Assembly: GCA_050184225.1 (NCBI GenBank)
Contig: JBFXAN010000044.1
Span: 1-42,403 of the forward strand
Reading direction: 5' to 3'
Origin: JBFXAN01 sp050184225
GTDB taxonomy: Bacteria > Chloroflexota > Dehalococcoidia > CAUJGQ01
DNA length: 42,403 nucleotides
Shown here: positions 1-8,847 of the stretch, in pieces
How the letters are laid out: every line of letters begins with the position of its first letter
Numbering within the stretch: the first letter of the stretch is position 1
Made by a program: the position numbers and the translations under genes
The notes under the pieces: generated by a model
Database searches by the model: none
Seen by the model: the letters and a program-made list of their open reading frames with translations, nothing else
What the model was told of the DNA's origin: nothing

Positions 1-446
1 AGCACGACCGCCACCCGCTCATGATCGTCGAGCACCATCTCGAGGGTGGCCAGCGCAGGCAGGGGATCCCAGACGACCTCCAGGCCCGGCCGCGCTGGCA
101 GTGGAACCGCGAAGAGGTATTCTGGCTGAGCGGCGGCGAAGATCGCCAGTCCGGGATGGCGCGGTTCAAACGTATCGCTCAGGTACTGCTCGATCCGGCC
201 GGTGGCGGCCTCGAATGCGTTCCGCTCGTCGCGTCCGGCGCCGTCCAGCCCGGCCCGGATCTCCTTGCACGCCTCGCGGAAGCGCACGAGATGGGCCTGC
301 CCGGCGACCTGCACCGGCTTCACCGGCAGATAGGCCGAGAGCACGCCGCCCTCAGGCGCCGGGGCTGCCCGCAATGCCGCCAGCACGACGGGCAGCGCCA
401 GTACGTCGGTATGGATGCCGGGTCCGCGATCGTCGGTCCTTTGCAT
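1..446 (-). CDS. Bacterial archaeo-eukaryotic release factor-like (baeRF/eRF1-like) protein, 3' part outside the window
   Basis: The visible 148 residues begin MQRTDDRGPG at an ATG at 446 and read off the left edge. The pattern is that of the baeRF group: an early VLSAYLPV strand, then a helix with REACKEIRAGLDG, a REN/ERNAFEAA-type helix, FEPRHPGLAIFAA, and near the edge DDHERVAVVL, which in this family begins the eRF1-like middle domain. baeRF proteins are proposed to act on stalled or hibernating ribosomes; the function in this organism is unknown. The gene starts 48 bp after the E2 stop on the same strand and may be the last gene of that operon. The identification rests on motif order remembered from the family, not on a search. 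Confidence 0.65.
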   Translation of the reverse strand, partial: MQRTDDRGPGIHTDVLALPVVLAALRAAPAPEGGVLSAYLPVKPVQVAGQAHLVRFREACKEIRAGLDGAGRDERNAFEAATGRIEQYLSDTFEPRHPGLAIFAAAQPEYLFAVPLPARPGLEVVWDPLPALATLEMVLDDHERVAVV

Positions 447-493
447 GGCTCACGTGCTCCTCGTACGAACCACAGTCTGCCAGGCTCCCGCCG

Positions 494-1861
494 CTACACG
501 ATCAGGCTGAGCGGGGTCTGGAGCAGGCGCTTGACCTCCTGCAGGAAACGGGCGCCGGTTGCACCGTCGGTGACGCGATGGTCGGCGCTGAGGACGACGT
601 GCATCATATCGGCGGCGCCGATCTGTCCATCCTCCTGGACCACCGGCACCCGCCGCACCGAGCCGATCGCCAGCGACGCCGCCTGTGGCGGTGTGATCAC
701 CGAGATGAAGGCGAAGACATCGAACATGCCGAGGTTCGACACCTGGAAGGTCGCGCCCTCCAGCTCGTTCTGACGAATCTTGCCTTCGCGGGCGCGGGCC
801 GCCAGATCGCGGATTTCGGCGGCGACGGTGCTCAGGCTTTTCTTGTCGGCGTCAAACACGACCGGCGCCAGCAGGCCGTCGTCCAGCGCCGTGGCGACGC
901 TGACGTTGATCGACTCGTGGCGAATCACACCGGGCTGACCCTCGGCACTCGCCGCGTAGCTGCTGTTGATCGCCGGGAAGGATCGGAGCGCCTTGGCGAC
1001 GGCCTTGACGATCAGGTCATTCACCGAAATTTTCACGTCGGCGGCGCCGGACTCATTGATCTGGACACGCAGCTTCAGCGCCTCGCCCATGTCGATCTCG
1101 GAGTCGATGTAGAAATGCGGCACACCCGGCTTTGAGTCGGTCATCGTCCTGGCGATCGCCCGGCGCATGCGGCTCAGCGGCTCGACCTTGCTGGCGGCGG
1201 CCGGGGCAGGTTGCGCCGACGCAGCGGCTGGCGCGGCGGCGCCAGGTGCGGCTGGGGGAGGCGCGGCGCTCTTGCCACTGGCGTGAAAGTCCTCGACGTT
1301 CTCGCGGAGAATGCGGCCGCCAGGACCGGTGCCCTGCACCTGGCTCAGATCGATCCCCCACTCCTCGGCCATCCGCCGCGCCACCGGCGACGCCCGGATG
1401 ACGCCGTCCTCGCCGCGGCCGTTGCGCTCCGGTGGGGGCGTGGCCTGCCGAGCCGCCGCCTGCTGTGGCGGTGCAGATGCGGCGACCGGCTGCGCCTCGG
1501 CGGGCGTTGCTTCGACTGGTTGGGGAGTTGCACCGCCGGCGTCAGTCGCTGCCGGTTGGTCTGTGCCGGTGGCCGGCGCGCCTGTGGACGAGGCCGCTGA
1601 TGAGGCGGTTGCGGTCGAGGCGGGCGCACCGTCGCCAATCATCGCGATCGGCTGTCCGATCGGCACGACCTCACCTTCGGGCACGAGGATCTGCTGGAGC
1701 ACGCCGGTCTCGTAGGCCTCCAGTTCCATGACGGCCTTGTCCGTCTCGATTTCGGCGATGATCTCGCCCGCCGTGACCTGATCGCCCGGCTGCTTGATCC
1801 AGCGCTGAACCGATCCCTCCTCCATCGTGTCGCTGAGCCGCGGCATCACGACTTCCGCCAT
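494..1861 (-). CDS. pdhC: Dihydrolipoamide acyltransferase, E2 of a pyruvate/2-oxo-acid dehydrogenase complex
   Basis: 455 residues. It transfers the acyl group made by E1 from its lipoyl arm to CoA, in the cytoplasmic dehydrogenase core. The order is classical: an N-terminal lipoyl domain (residues 1-75) with the lipoylation site in ETDKAVMELEAYETG, an Ala/Pro-rich hinge, a peripheral-subunit-binding domain (about 165-200, SPVARRMAEEWGIDLSQVQG, GPGGRI), a second Ala/Pro linker, and the catalytic domain ending with the active-site motif ADHRVTDG. I chose the ATG at 1861 because it begins MAEVVMPRLSD, the usual E2 start, and is preceded by GGAAGGGAG. The frame is open further upstream, but that part is the antisense of nothing useful and overlaps E1 beta. 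The gene overlaps the E1 beta 3' end by 16 bp, so it is translationally coupled. No E3 (lipoamide dehydrogenase) gene is adjacent. Pyruvate versus acetoin or branched-chain specificity cannot be read from the sequence. Confidence 0.9.
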   Translation of the reverse strand: MAEVVMPRLSDTMEEGSVQRWIKQPGDQVTAGEIIAEIETDKAVMELEAYETGVLQQILVPEGEVVPIGQPIAMIGDGAPASTATASSAASSTGAPATGTDQPAATDAGGATPQPVEATPAEAQPVAASAPPQQAAARQATPPPERNGRGEDGVIRASPVARRMAEEWGIDLSQVQGTGPGGRILRENVEDFHASGKSAAPPPAAPGAAAPAAASAQPAPAAASKVEPLSRMRRAIARTMTDSKPGVPHFYIDSEIDMGEALKLRVQINESGAADVKISVNDLIVKAVAKALRSFPAINSSYAASAEGQPGVIRHESINVSVATALDDGLLAPVVFDADKKSLSTVAAEIRDLAARAREGKIRQNELEGATFQVSNLGMFDVFAFISVITPPQAASLAIGSVRRVPVVQEDGQIGAADMMHVVLSADHRVTDGATGARFLQEVKRLLQTPLSLIV

Positions 1862-2847
1862 CGCGTGCTCCCTTCCAACGATCGGTGGATCGCGTCGATC
1901 AGGTCTTGCGCGTTGGGCTTGGCCGCCCGCGAGAGTGGCGCGGCATACGGCAGCGGCACCTCGACGCCCGCCACCCGCAGTACCGGCGCATCGAGATAAT
2001 CGAACGCTTCCTCCTGGATCGTCGCCGCGATCTCCGCGCCGACGCCGTATGAACGCCAATCTTCCTCGAAGATGACGGCGCGACTAGTCTTCTTCACCGA
2101 GTCGACGATCGTCGGACGGTCGAGCGGCCGCAGCGAGCGCAGGTCCACCACTTCGACGCTGATGCCTTCCTGCTCCAGCGTCTGCGCCGCCTGCAGGGCG
2201 ATCGCCGTCATGCGTGAATACGCGACGACCGTGACATCCGCACCCTCACGCTTGACCTCAGCCACGCCGATCGGTACGGAATAGCTGTCGTCCGGGGGCA
2301 CCTCGCCCCGCGTGTCGTAGAGCGCCAGGCTTTCGATGAAGATCACTGGATCGTCGTCGCGGATGGCGCTGCGGAGCAGTCCCTTGGCGTCGTAGGGGGT
2401 GGATGGCGCCACAACCTTGAGGCCGGGCACATAGGCAAACCAGTTTTCGAAGTTCTGCGAATGCTGGGCGGCAAGCTGGCCGACGCCGCCGCTCGGTGTC
2501 CGGATCACGAGGGGTACCCTCGCCCGGCCGCCGAACATGTAATGGATCTTGGCGGCGTGATTGACGATCTGGTCGATCGCGACGAGGATGAAGTTGATCG
2601 TCATGATCTCGACGACCGGCCGCAGGCCGAGCATCGCCGCCCCGGCCGCCATCCCGACGAAGCCCTCTTCGGAGATCGGCGTGTCGACGATCCGCTTGCT
2701 GCCAAACTCGGCGAGCAGTCCTTCGGTGATCCGGTACGATCCCTGGAACTTGCCGATCTCTTCACCCATCAACAGCACATTGGGGTCGCGGCGCAGCTCC
2801 TCGCGGAGCGTGTCGTTGAGCGCCTGGCGGTAGGTCATCACCGGCAT
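1846..2847 (-). CDS. pdhB: 2-oxo-acid (pyruvate/acetoin) dehydrogenase E1 component, beta subunit
   Basis: 333 residues, the normal E1 beta length. Together with E1 alpha it forms the alpha2beta2 thiamine-diphosphate decarboxylase. It starts MPVMTYRQALNDTLREEL and carries LLMGEEIGKFQGSYRITEGL, DTPISEEGFVGMAAGAAMLG (the E-x-x-F region that holds the cofactor aminopyrimidine glutamate), HSQNFENWFAYVPGLKVV and the C-terminal EEDWRSYGVGAEIAA and PLPYAAPLSR segments. It follows E1 alpha by 12 bp and overlaps the E2 start, so all three are one operon. The substrate is probably pyruvate, but acetoin dehydrogenase E1 beta looks very similar. Confidence 0.92.
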   Translation of the reverse strand: MPVMTYRQALNDTLREELRRDPNVLLMGEEIGKFQGSYRITEGLLAEFGSKRIVDTPISEEGFVGMAAGAAMLGLRPVVEIMTINFILVAIDQIVNHAAKIHYMFGGRARVPLVIRTPSGGVGQLAAQHSQNFENWFAYVPGLKVVAPSTPYDAKGLLRSAIRDDDPVIFIESLALYDTRGEVPPDDSYSVPIGVAEVKREGADVTVVAYSRMTAIALQAAQTLEQEGISVEVVDLRSLRPLDRPTIVDSVKKTSRAVIFEEDWRSYGVGAEIAATIQEEAFDYLDAPVLRVAGVEVPLPYAAPLSRAAKPNAQDLIDAIHRSLEGSTRWRKS

Positions 2848-2859
2848 GGCATCCGCTCC

Positions 2860-3936
2860 TCACGTCCGCGGGGCAAGCGCGCGCGCGTCGTCGGCGCCGG
2901 GTGTATTTGGCACCGGCGTGGCGTGCATATATTCGAAGAGGTCATCGAGTTGTGGATCGGGACCGGCGTCCGCGAAGTCGATCGCCTCCTGGATCTCCCG
3001 ATCCACCTGGGCGGCCATGTCCTTGAGCCAGGCATCATCGACGACTCCGGCCTCCGTTAGCGTGGCGGCGAACTGCGCGATCGGGTCTTCGGCGCGTCCC
3101 TGCTTCACTTCCTCGGGATCGCGATAGCGGTCGGCGTCGATGACGGAGTGGCCACGGAAGCGGAAGCTGACCGCCTCGAGGATCGCCGGCTCGCGCTCCC
3201 GTTCGGCGCGGTCCCGCAGACGGTGGGTCGCATCACGAACGGCGAGTACGTCACGACCGTCGACGCGTTCGCCGTGGATGCGAAAGGCGCAACCACGCTT
3301 GTAGAGGTCCGGCTCGGCGGCGCCCTCGGCGACGGTCGTTCCCATGCCATAGCCGTTGTTGATGATGACGAAGAGGACGGGCAACCGGTGGAGCTTGGCC
3401 AGGTTGAGTGATTCGTGCCAGGCGCCGATATTGGTCGTCGCATCGCCCATCTGGCAGAGCACGACCCCCGGCCGCTCCTGATAGGCAAGGGCGAACGCCG
3501 CGCCGACAGCGAGCGGGATCTGGCCGCCGACGATGCCGTACCCACCCATGAAGTGCGTGTCCGGGTCGAACAGGTGCATCGACCCGCCACGGCCACGGGC
3601 GACGCCGGTCTCCTTGCCGAACAACTCGGCCATTACCGGTCCCGGCGCCACGCCGCGGGCGATGATGTAGCCGTGCTCGCGGTAGTTGGTGAAGATGTAG
3701 TCCTGCGGCTCCATCGCCGCCATCAGGCCGACGATCGTCGCCTCTTCGCCGAGGTTGAGGTGGAGGTAGCCGCCGATCTTCGCCTTGGTATACATCTCGG
3801 CCGCGCGCTCTTCGAAGCGGCGGATCTGCAGCATCTGATGGTAGTAGCGGCGCAGCGTGTCGTGGTCGTCCTCGTGCGGCACCGAATCGGACGCTTCGAC
3901 GGCTGCCGCCGTCTGTGCCTTCGTTGCCCTGGCCAT
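2860..3936 (-). CDS. pdhA: 2-oxo-acid (pyruvate/acetoin) dehydrogenase E1 component, alpha subunit
   Basis: 358 residues. It binds the diphosphate of thiamine diphosphate and decarboxylates the 2-oxo acid. Visible motifs: YYHQMLQIRRFEERAAEMY, HLNLGEEATIVGLMAA, the conserved TNYREHGYIIARG loop, GRGGSMHLFDP, GIVGGQIPLAVGAAFA and the ThDP motif GDATTNIGAWHESLNLA followed by INN. The C-terminal RFRGHSVIDADRYRDPEE is the phosphorylation-loop-like segment. The ATG at 3936 has GTGAGGAAGC just upstream. First of the pdhA-pdhB-pdhC set, with 12 bp to pdhB. The N-terminal 20 residues (Ala-rich, acidic) are variable and not diagnostic. Confidence 0.92.
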   Translation of the reverse strand: MARATKAQTAAAVEASDSVPHEDDHDTLRRYYHQMLQIRRFEERAAEMYTKAKIGGYLHLNLGEEATIVGLMAAMEPQDYIFTNYREHGYIIARGVAPGPVMAELFGKETGVARGRGGSMHLFDPDTHFMGGYGIVGGQIPLAVGAAFALAYQERPGVVLCQMGDATTNIGAWHESLNLAKLHRLPVLFVIINNGYGMGTTVAEGAAEPDLYKRGCAFRIHGERVDGRDVLAVRDATHRLRDRAEREREPAILEAVSFRFRGHSVIDADRYRDPEEVKQGRAEDPIAQFAATLTEAGVVDDAWLKDMAAQVDREIQEAIDFADAGPDPQLDDLFEYMHATPVPNTPGADDARALAPRT

Positions 3937-4032
3937 GCTTCCTCACTCCATTTGCATGCATTCGATCATGGGGAAGGCACCAGGGCCGACGGCCAGATCA
4001 TGCGGCAGGCGTCGCACTGCATACCCCGCGCC

Positions 4033-4500
4033 TCATGTTCCCGGCACTTCCGCCAAATGGCTGAACGGGTCGGCAGCACCGCAACGCGGACACACATCCG
4101 GCGCCGCTTCTCCCCGGACGGGCTCACCGCAGGTCTGACAGACCCAGCGCATCGCGATCTGCTGGACCAAGTCAGAGCGGCTGACGATGCCGACCAGCCG
4201 GCCATGGTCCAGGACTGGTACCCGTCGGACACGACGGTCGGCCAGCAGATGTGCGACCGCCTCCGCGTCCGTCTCGGGGCTGACGCTGATCACGCCCCGT
4301 GTCATAATCTCGGCGACGGTATTGCCCGTCTTCGCCAGCAGGTCGTACTCGGTCACGACGCCGATCAGCGATCCAGAACGATTGACAACGGGGAGTCCGC
4401 TGATCCGATGACGAGCCAGCAGCCGGGCCGCGTCTTCGATTCTGGCTTTGTCGTCGACGGTGATGACGTGGGTGGTCATGAGATCGCTGACGTTCATCAT
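4033..4500 (-). CDS. CBS-domain pair protein with C-terminal zinc ribbon
   Basis: 155 residues. CBS 1 covers about residues 5-55 (LMTTHVITVDDKARIEDAA, ISGLPVVN, GVVTEYDLL) and CBS 2 about 63-115 (IMTRGVISVSPETDAEAVA, RRVPVLDHGRLVGIVSRSDL). CBS pairs bind adenine nucleotides or SAM and usually sense energy state. The last 35 residues contain a four-cysteine zinc ribbon, C121-x2-C124 and C137-x2-C140. I take the ATG at 4500 (MMNVSDLM), so that the protein starts right at CBS 1; the frame extends 8 codons further upstream. It lies 96 bp upstream of pdhA on the same strand. Regulation of the dehydrogenase is possible but inferred from position only. Confidence 0.85.
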   Translation of the reverse strand: MMNVSDLMTTHVITVDDKARIEDAARLLARHRISGLPVVNRSGSLIGVVTEYDLLAKTGNTVAEIMTRGVISVSPETDAEAVAHLLADRRVRRVPVLDHGRLVGIVSRSDLVQQIAMRWVCQTCGEPVRGEAAPDVCPRCGAADPFSHLAEVPGT

Positions 4501-4642
4501 AGTTCGGCGGCGCCATCCTCTCACCCGTCCGCGAGTAACAGCGCCATCCCCCCTTCCTACCTAGTGTGGTGTACTGGTCGCTATGCGCCAAGTCGCGGCA
4601 GAGGTAGATTCGCCCGCGAAGAGTGGCCGCGTGCGCCGCGAC

Positions 4643-5776
4643 TCAGTGGCTGCCTCGATTGCTGCCCGCGATCGACTCGGCGATGGGCGTTGCCCGTTGC
4701 ACCGTCTGCGGCGGGGCGGGTCCGATCGAGTCCCGCTCCACCCACACGCCTCCTCCCACACTGACGACATCGGCCGGACGTGATCCCTGCAGCCAATCGA
4801 GTATGGTCGCCGCGGCCAGCCGTCCCAGCTGCAGCATGTCGTGGCTGATGCTCGCGATCGGTACGCCAAATTCGAGGGTCCACGGCGATTCGCCAAACGC
4901 CACCAGCGAGAGGTCTGCCGGGATGCGCAGGCCCATCTGGTTGAGCACGTGCATCAACCGCGGAAGCACCGAGAGATCGGAGAAGAACACCGTGGCCCGA
5001 TCCGTCACGGTCAGGTGGCGGGCAACGCGGTCATAGAGTCCGGCGTGGTGCTCCTCATGCGGCACCATTTCGATCGTCAGTGTGAGTCCGGACCGTTCCG
5101 CCGATTGTTGGAGCCAGGTGGTGCGGACGCTGGGGACGCTCTGGGGCATGCCGAAGTAGATCACCCGGCGGTGTCCGAGCGCGGCCAACCGCGCGGCCGC
5201 CTGACGCAGCGCCTCGTCTTCCATCGCGGTAAACAAAGGGAGTGACTCCGGTCCCAACCCTCGGGCAAAGAGAACCAACACCGGCACGCCGGCGTTCTCA
5301 TATGCCTGGAGCGTCGTACCCAGATCGGGCGGCGTCGCGATGAAGAGCGCATCGACGCGCCGCTCGAACAAGCGCTGCACGAGGGTGCGAAAGTGCTCCG
5401 GCTCGCCTCGTGCCGTGGTCAGCATGAGGCTATAGCCCTCTTCCTCGATACCGCTGCTCAGCCCCTCGGCAAACTCTAATGACGTCGGACTATTCAGCTT
5501 GGGGAAGATCAGGCCGAGCGTCATCGTCCGCGCCATACGCAGGTTCCGGGCGGTGACGTTCGGGCTGTATCCCAGTGACGCGGCCGCACTCCGTACCCGC
5601 TTGGCAATGGCCGGTGTCACCCGGCGCCGCCCGGTCAGGGCGCGAGACGCGGTGCTCACGTCGACACCCGCACGCTGGGCAACATCCCGCAGGGTGACGA
5701 CGCGTCCCAGGCCCGCGGCTGCTGGTGCGAGGGCCATGGGCGGCACGGTGTTCGACGGACGATCGTCTCCGCCCAT
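4643..5776 (-). CDS. LacI-family transcriptional repressor
   Basis: 377 residues. The DNA-binding head is at 27-80 (VTLRDVAQRAGVDVSTASRA, then the hinge helix YSPNVTARNLR), followed by a periplasmic-binding-protein-like effector domain (LGLIFPKLNSPTSLEFAEGL to residue about 350). An unusually long 26-residue N-terminal leader precedes the HTH; the ATG at 5776 has a strong CGAGGAGG, so the leader is probably real, with M14 the alternative. The gene is the last of the ten-gene cluster running from 16800, 18 bp after a solute-binding protein gene. The palindromes at 14877-14892 and 16925-16942 are of the CG-centred LacI type and are its likely targets. The effector is unknown; a sugar or the transported compound are both possible. 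Confidence 0.9.
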   Translation of the reverse strand: MGGDDRPSNTVPPMALAPAAAGLGRVVTLRDVAQRAGVDVSTASRALTGRRRVTPAIAKRVRSAAASLGYSPNVTARNLRMARTMTLGLIFPKLNSPTSLEFAEGLSSGIEEEGYSLMLTTARGEPEHFRTLVQRLFERRVDALFIATPPDLGTTLQAYENAGVPVLVLFARGLGPESLPLFTAMEDEALRQAAARLAALGHRRVIYFGMPQSVPSVRTTWLQQSAERSGLTLTIEMVPHEEHHAGLYDRVARHLTVTDRATVFFSDLSVLPRLMHVLNQMGLRIPADLSLVAFGESPWTLEFGVPIASISHDMLQLGRLAAATILDWLQGSRPADVVSVGGGVWVERDSIGPAPPQTVQRATPIAESIAGSNRGSH

Positions 5777-5794
5777 GGTCCTCCTCGACCATCG

Positions 5795-7495
5795 CTACGA
5801 CTTCTCAATCCAGCGGCCGAGTTGGTAGTTTCGGGCGCCGGGGGTGAAGTCGAGTCCCTTTACTACTGAAGCATAAGCGGTGTAGTTGTTATACGAATAG
5901 GTCGGGATCCAGTTTGCCCAGCGCTGGAATTGGAGCCGCTGGATCTGTTGGCCGAGCTTCAGCCACTCCTGGGCATCCAACTCCTGTTCATGCCGCTCCA
6001 CCAGCGCGTCGATCTCCGGATCATTGAGCGAGAAGCTCTCCTGGAACGAGCCTTCTTTGCTGTGCAGCAGACGCATCTGCTGGCGGACATTTGAACCCTG
6101 GAACGGCCAGAGGGAGATATCGTACTCACCCGGCTCCATACCGACCCGCTGAATGTAGAGGGTGCGCGGCGTCGGCTCCAGCTTGGTCTTGATCCCCACC
6201 TGGGCCAGGTCTTCGGCGATCAAGCGGCCGGAGTCGACATAGAACTGCGCCTCAACCGGGAGCGGCATGACGAACTCTTTGTCGAACGGAAAACCCGCCG
6301 CATCGAGCAACTGCCGCGCCCGGGCACGGTCGAGCGTCATCGATGGCTCGACCTCAGACATCGGCAGGGCTAGCTCCTTCAGGTCGCTGGGGATGTAGCC
6401 GGCGAGATAGCCGTCGCCGAACTGGACGACGTTGATCAGCCGCTGGCGATCGATCGCCTTCCAGACGGCCTCGCGGACGCGGACATCCTGCCACTCCTTG
6501 CGGAACATGTTCAGGACAACGCCGACGACGCTGAACGACGGTTCCGCCCGCACGTAGATCTTGTCGCCCAGGTCGCGGACGACCAGGTCGCGGTCGCGGA
6601 TCGAGTTGAACCGCAGCCGATGCGTCTGACCGGTGCGAAACGCCGCCTCCATCGCCGCATTATCGGGAACGATCGTCAGCCGCACGCCGTCGGGATAGGG
6701 CTGACCGGCGACACGATAGGTAGGATTCCGCGCCGCATCATAGGAGCTGCCCTGCCGCTCATCCTTGAACTCCCAGGGACCGCTGCCGACCTGGGGACTC
6801 TCCTTCAGCGTCTGCTCGTTGAGCATCTCCTTGGGGACGATGCTCACGGCCACCTGGTCTGAGTCGAAGAAGTAGGCGCGCGGCCCCTTCGTCTCAAAGC
6901 GCAACGTGTGCGGATCGACGACCTCGGGCGGCCCGGTCAGGTCGCCCCGGATGAACGTCGTGTTGTAGTTGGCTTTCCCCACGTTCACATCACGCACGAA
7001 TTCGATGTCCTGCGCGATGTCTTCGGCGGTCACCTCCCGGCCGCTGACCGGCGCGCGATTGTGAAACCGGGTGCCCTGTTTGATCGTGACGACGACATGG
7101 CTCGGATCGACCTGTTCGTACGACTCGGCCAGCTCCAGCTTGAGGGGATCCGGGCCGGAAAGCCGTTTCGCCCAGAGGATGTCATAGTAGTCCTGAAACA
7201 TCGGCCGGACCTGCGATGCCTCATAACCGGAGTGATACGGGCTGCGGTGCGTGGCGGCGACGTTGTCGATGTTCAGATAGGTGCCACCCGGCTGTGGCGT
7301 TTCACCGGCGCCCGGCCCGGGCGTCTGCGACGCCAGGGATTGTGCCCCCGAGCCGGAGGTCGTGGACGAGCCGTCTCCACCACAGGCCGCGATGAAGACG
7401 GCGCCCATAGCGGCACCTCCAAGCGCCGCGTTGCGGATCGCCAACCGACGGGTGAGCCGGCTGCCGCGGCTCGATGATTGCGATCGGATCGCCAT
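5795..7495 (-). CDS. ABC transporter solute-binding lipoprotein, peptide/nickel family 5 (second in cluster)
   Basis: 566 residues, a usual size for SBP family 5. The signal peptide has a twin-arginine (LTRRLAIRN), a hydrophobic stretch and a lipobox FIAAC, giving Cys38 as the predicted lipid-anchored residue; a Ser/Gly linker follows. The body shows the family signatures VVTIKQGTRFHNRAPVSGRE, TAEDIAQDIEFVRD and VREAVWKAIDRQRLI. The ATG at 7495 is preceded by GGAGGAGGGAGGG; an in-frame ATG 13 codons upstream lacks such a site. It would capture a peptide-like, opine-like or other ligand outside the membrane and hand it to the DppBC-type permeases encoded at 14927-16800. It is not a close copy of the other binding protein of the cluster (13148-14815), so two ligands or two affinities may be served. 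Substrate unknown. Confidence 0.88.
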   Translation of the reverse strand: MAIRSQSSSRGSRLTRRLAIRNAALGGAAMGAVFIAACGGDGSSTTSGSGAQSLASQTPGPGAGETPQPGGTYLNIDNVAATHRSPYHSGYEASQVRPMFQDYYDILWAKRLSGPDPLKLELAESYEQVDPSHVVVTIKQGTRFHNRAPVSGREVTAEDIAQDIEFVRDVNVGKANYNTTFIRGDLTGPPEVVDPHTLRFETKGPRAYFFDSDQVAVSIVPKEMLNEQTLKESPQVGSGPWEFKDERQGSSYDAARNPTYRVAGQPYPDGVRLTIVPDNAAMEAAFRTGQTHRLRFNSIRDRDLVVRDLGDKIYVRAEPSFSVVGVVLNMFRKEWQDVRVREAVWKAIDRQRLINVVQFGDGYLAGYIPSDLKELALPMSEVEPSMTLDRARARQLLDAAGFPFDKEFVMPLPVEAQFYVDSGRLIAEDLAQVGIKTKLEPTPRTLYIQRVGMEPGEYDISLWPFQGSNVRQQMRLLHSKEGSFQESFSLNDPEIDALVERHEQELDAQEWLKLGQQIQRLQFQRWANWIPTYSYNNYTAYASVVKGLDFTPGARNYQLGRWIEKS

Positions 7496-7567
7496 GGTTG
7501 CCCTCCCTCCTCCGATCCACGCCGCCGATTGCATGCCGCCGGCGGGATGGATCGTCTGTGCCTGAGC

Positions 7568-8779
7568 CTATGACACCTGCTGTGCCTCCCGCATGGGAAC
7601 ACCAATTGACAAGGACACGAGGCCGCGCAAGGTAAACGCGGGCCGGTATCGTAGGTCGGCTTCCGGCACCGCCAGCTCGAGTTCTGAGAACCGTTTCGCG
7701 ATCGCCCGGAACGCGGCCGCCCCTTCCAGCCGAGCGAGCGGCGCCCCCAGGCAGACATGGATGTAGGTGCCGAAGGCGAGGTGCTCGCTCTCCTCGCGGT
7801 CGATGTGGAGTTCTGCCGCGTTCGGGAACTGCCGCCCATCTCGGTTCGCCGACGCGAGCATCGGCATCACGACATCGCCGGCCTCTAGGTCGACGCCGAG
7901 CAGCGTCATCGGTTCGGTTACGACCCGGCTGGTGTTTTGCACCGGGCCGTCGTAGCGGAGAAACTCTTCAATAGCGCGTGACACCAGTCCCGGTTGTTCT
8001 CGGAGCAGACGGAACTGGTCCGGGTTGCGGATCAGCGCGAGCGTGCCGTTGCCGATCAGGTTCGTCGTCGTCTCGTTCCCGGCGAGCAGCAGCAGCACGA
8101 CAAAGGAGAGTAACTCATCCTCGCTGAGCTGGTCGCCCTGATCGCGCGCGGCCACGAGCGAACTGATCAGGTCCGCGCGTGGCTCGCTGCGGGCGCGGGC
8201 GGCGGTGATGGCGTCGCGAAAGTACTGTGCCAGATCATCGCGGCTTTGCATCCGGCGGGCCGCCTCATCCTCCGGCGTATTCGGCAGGATTGGCGTGACC
8301 GTGTCGTCGGACCAGCGCTTGAACAGGGCGCGGTCTTCCGGTGGTACGCCGAGCATCTCGGCGATCACGCGCACCGGCAGCGGCACCGCCAGTCCATCCA
8401 TCACGTCGAAGGTGCCAGCCGGTTCGAGATCCGCCATTAACTCTTCGACGATCGCTTCGATCCGCGGCGCCCAGGCGTCGCTCGCTCGGGGCGTAAACTC
8501 CCGCACGACCAGCCGGCGCAGGCGCGTGTGGTCGGGAGGGTCGGCGTTAAGGATGTTGCGGCCGAGGTAGGGTCCGGCATTGCGTTGCGGCCGGCGGGCG
8601 GCCTGGCGCTCAGACGAAAAGCGTTGCGGGTCGCGCAACAGATCGCGGGCGTCGGCGTAGCGGGTGACCATCCAGCCGCCGAACTCCTCGCACCAATACA
8701 TCGGCGTCTCGCGGCGCATCTGTTCGTAGAGCGGATAGGGATCGGCGATCGTTGCCGGGTCGAATGGGTTGAACTCCAT
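7568..8779 (-). CDS. Cytochrome P450
   Basis: 403 residues, the standard size of soluble bacterial class I P450s, which hydroxylate or epoxidise hydrophobic substrates using electrons from ferredoxin partners. It starts MEFNPFDPATIADPYPLYEQ. Visible elements: I-helix LLLAGNETTTNLIGNG (acid-alcohol ET pair), K-helix ExxR in EEFLRYDGPVQ, and the heme loop HLAFGTYIHVCLGAPLARLE with the cysteine thiolate ligand. The loop departs from the FxxGx[RH]xCxG consensus: tyrosine replaces the first glycine. The RBS AGGAGAAC precedes the ATG at 8779. No ferredoxin or ferredoxin reductase gene lies in the cluster. It is set between the epoxide-hydrolase-like gene and a binding protein gene, which suggests oxidation of an imported compound. 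Confidence 0.93.
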   Translation of the reverse strand: MEFNPFDPATIADPYPLYEQMRRETPMYWCEEFGGWMVTRYADARDLLRDPQRFSSERQAARRPQRNAGPYLGRNILNADPPDHTRLRRLVVREFTPRASDAWAPRIEAIVEELMADLEPAGTFDVMDGLAVPLPVRVIAEMLGVPPEDRALFKRWSDDTVTPILPNTPEDEAARRMQSRDDLAQYFRDAITAARARSEPRADLISSLVAARDQGDQLSEDELLSFVVLLLLAGNETTTNLIGNGTLALIRNPDQFRLLREQPGLVSRAIEEFLRYDGPVQNTSRVVTEPMTLLGVDLEAGDVVMPMLASANRDGRQFPNAAELHIDREESEHLAFGTYIHVCLGAPLARLEGAAAFRAIAKRFSELELAVPEADLRYRPAFTLRGLVSLSIGVPMREAQQVS

Positions 8780-8847
8780 GGTCTGTTCTCCTGCGTCTTC
8801 CTTGCTCCCACGTTCCGTCAGGTTGTATGCTGCGCGACGAGCCCGGT

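Noticed and set aside
21..1135. Plus-strand open frames over the first kilobase
   Set aside because: Arg/Pro-rich shadows of the minus-strand release-factor-like and E2 genes.
1862..2059. N-terminal extension of the E2 reading frame
   Set aside because: It overlaps E1 beta coding sequence and precedes a canonical E2 start with a good ribosome binding site.
3951..3970. TGCATGCA palindrome upstream of pdhA as a regulator site
   Set aside because: Only 8 bp, with no second copy seen at a related position.
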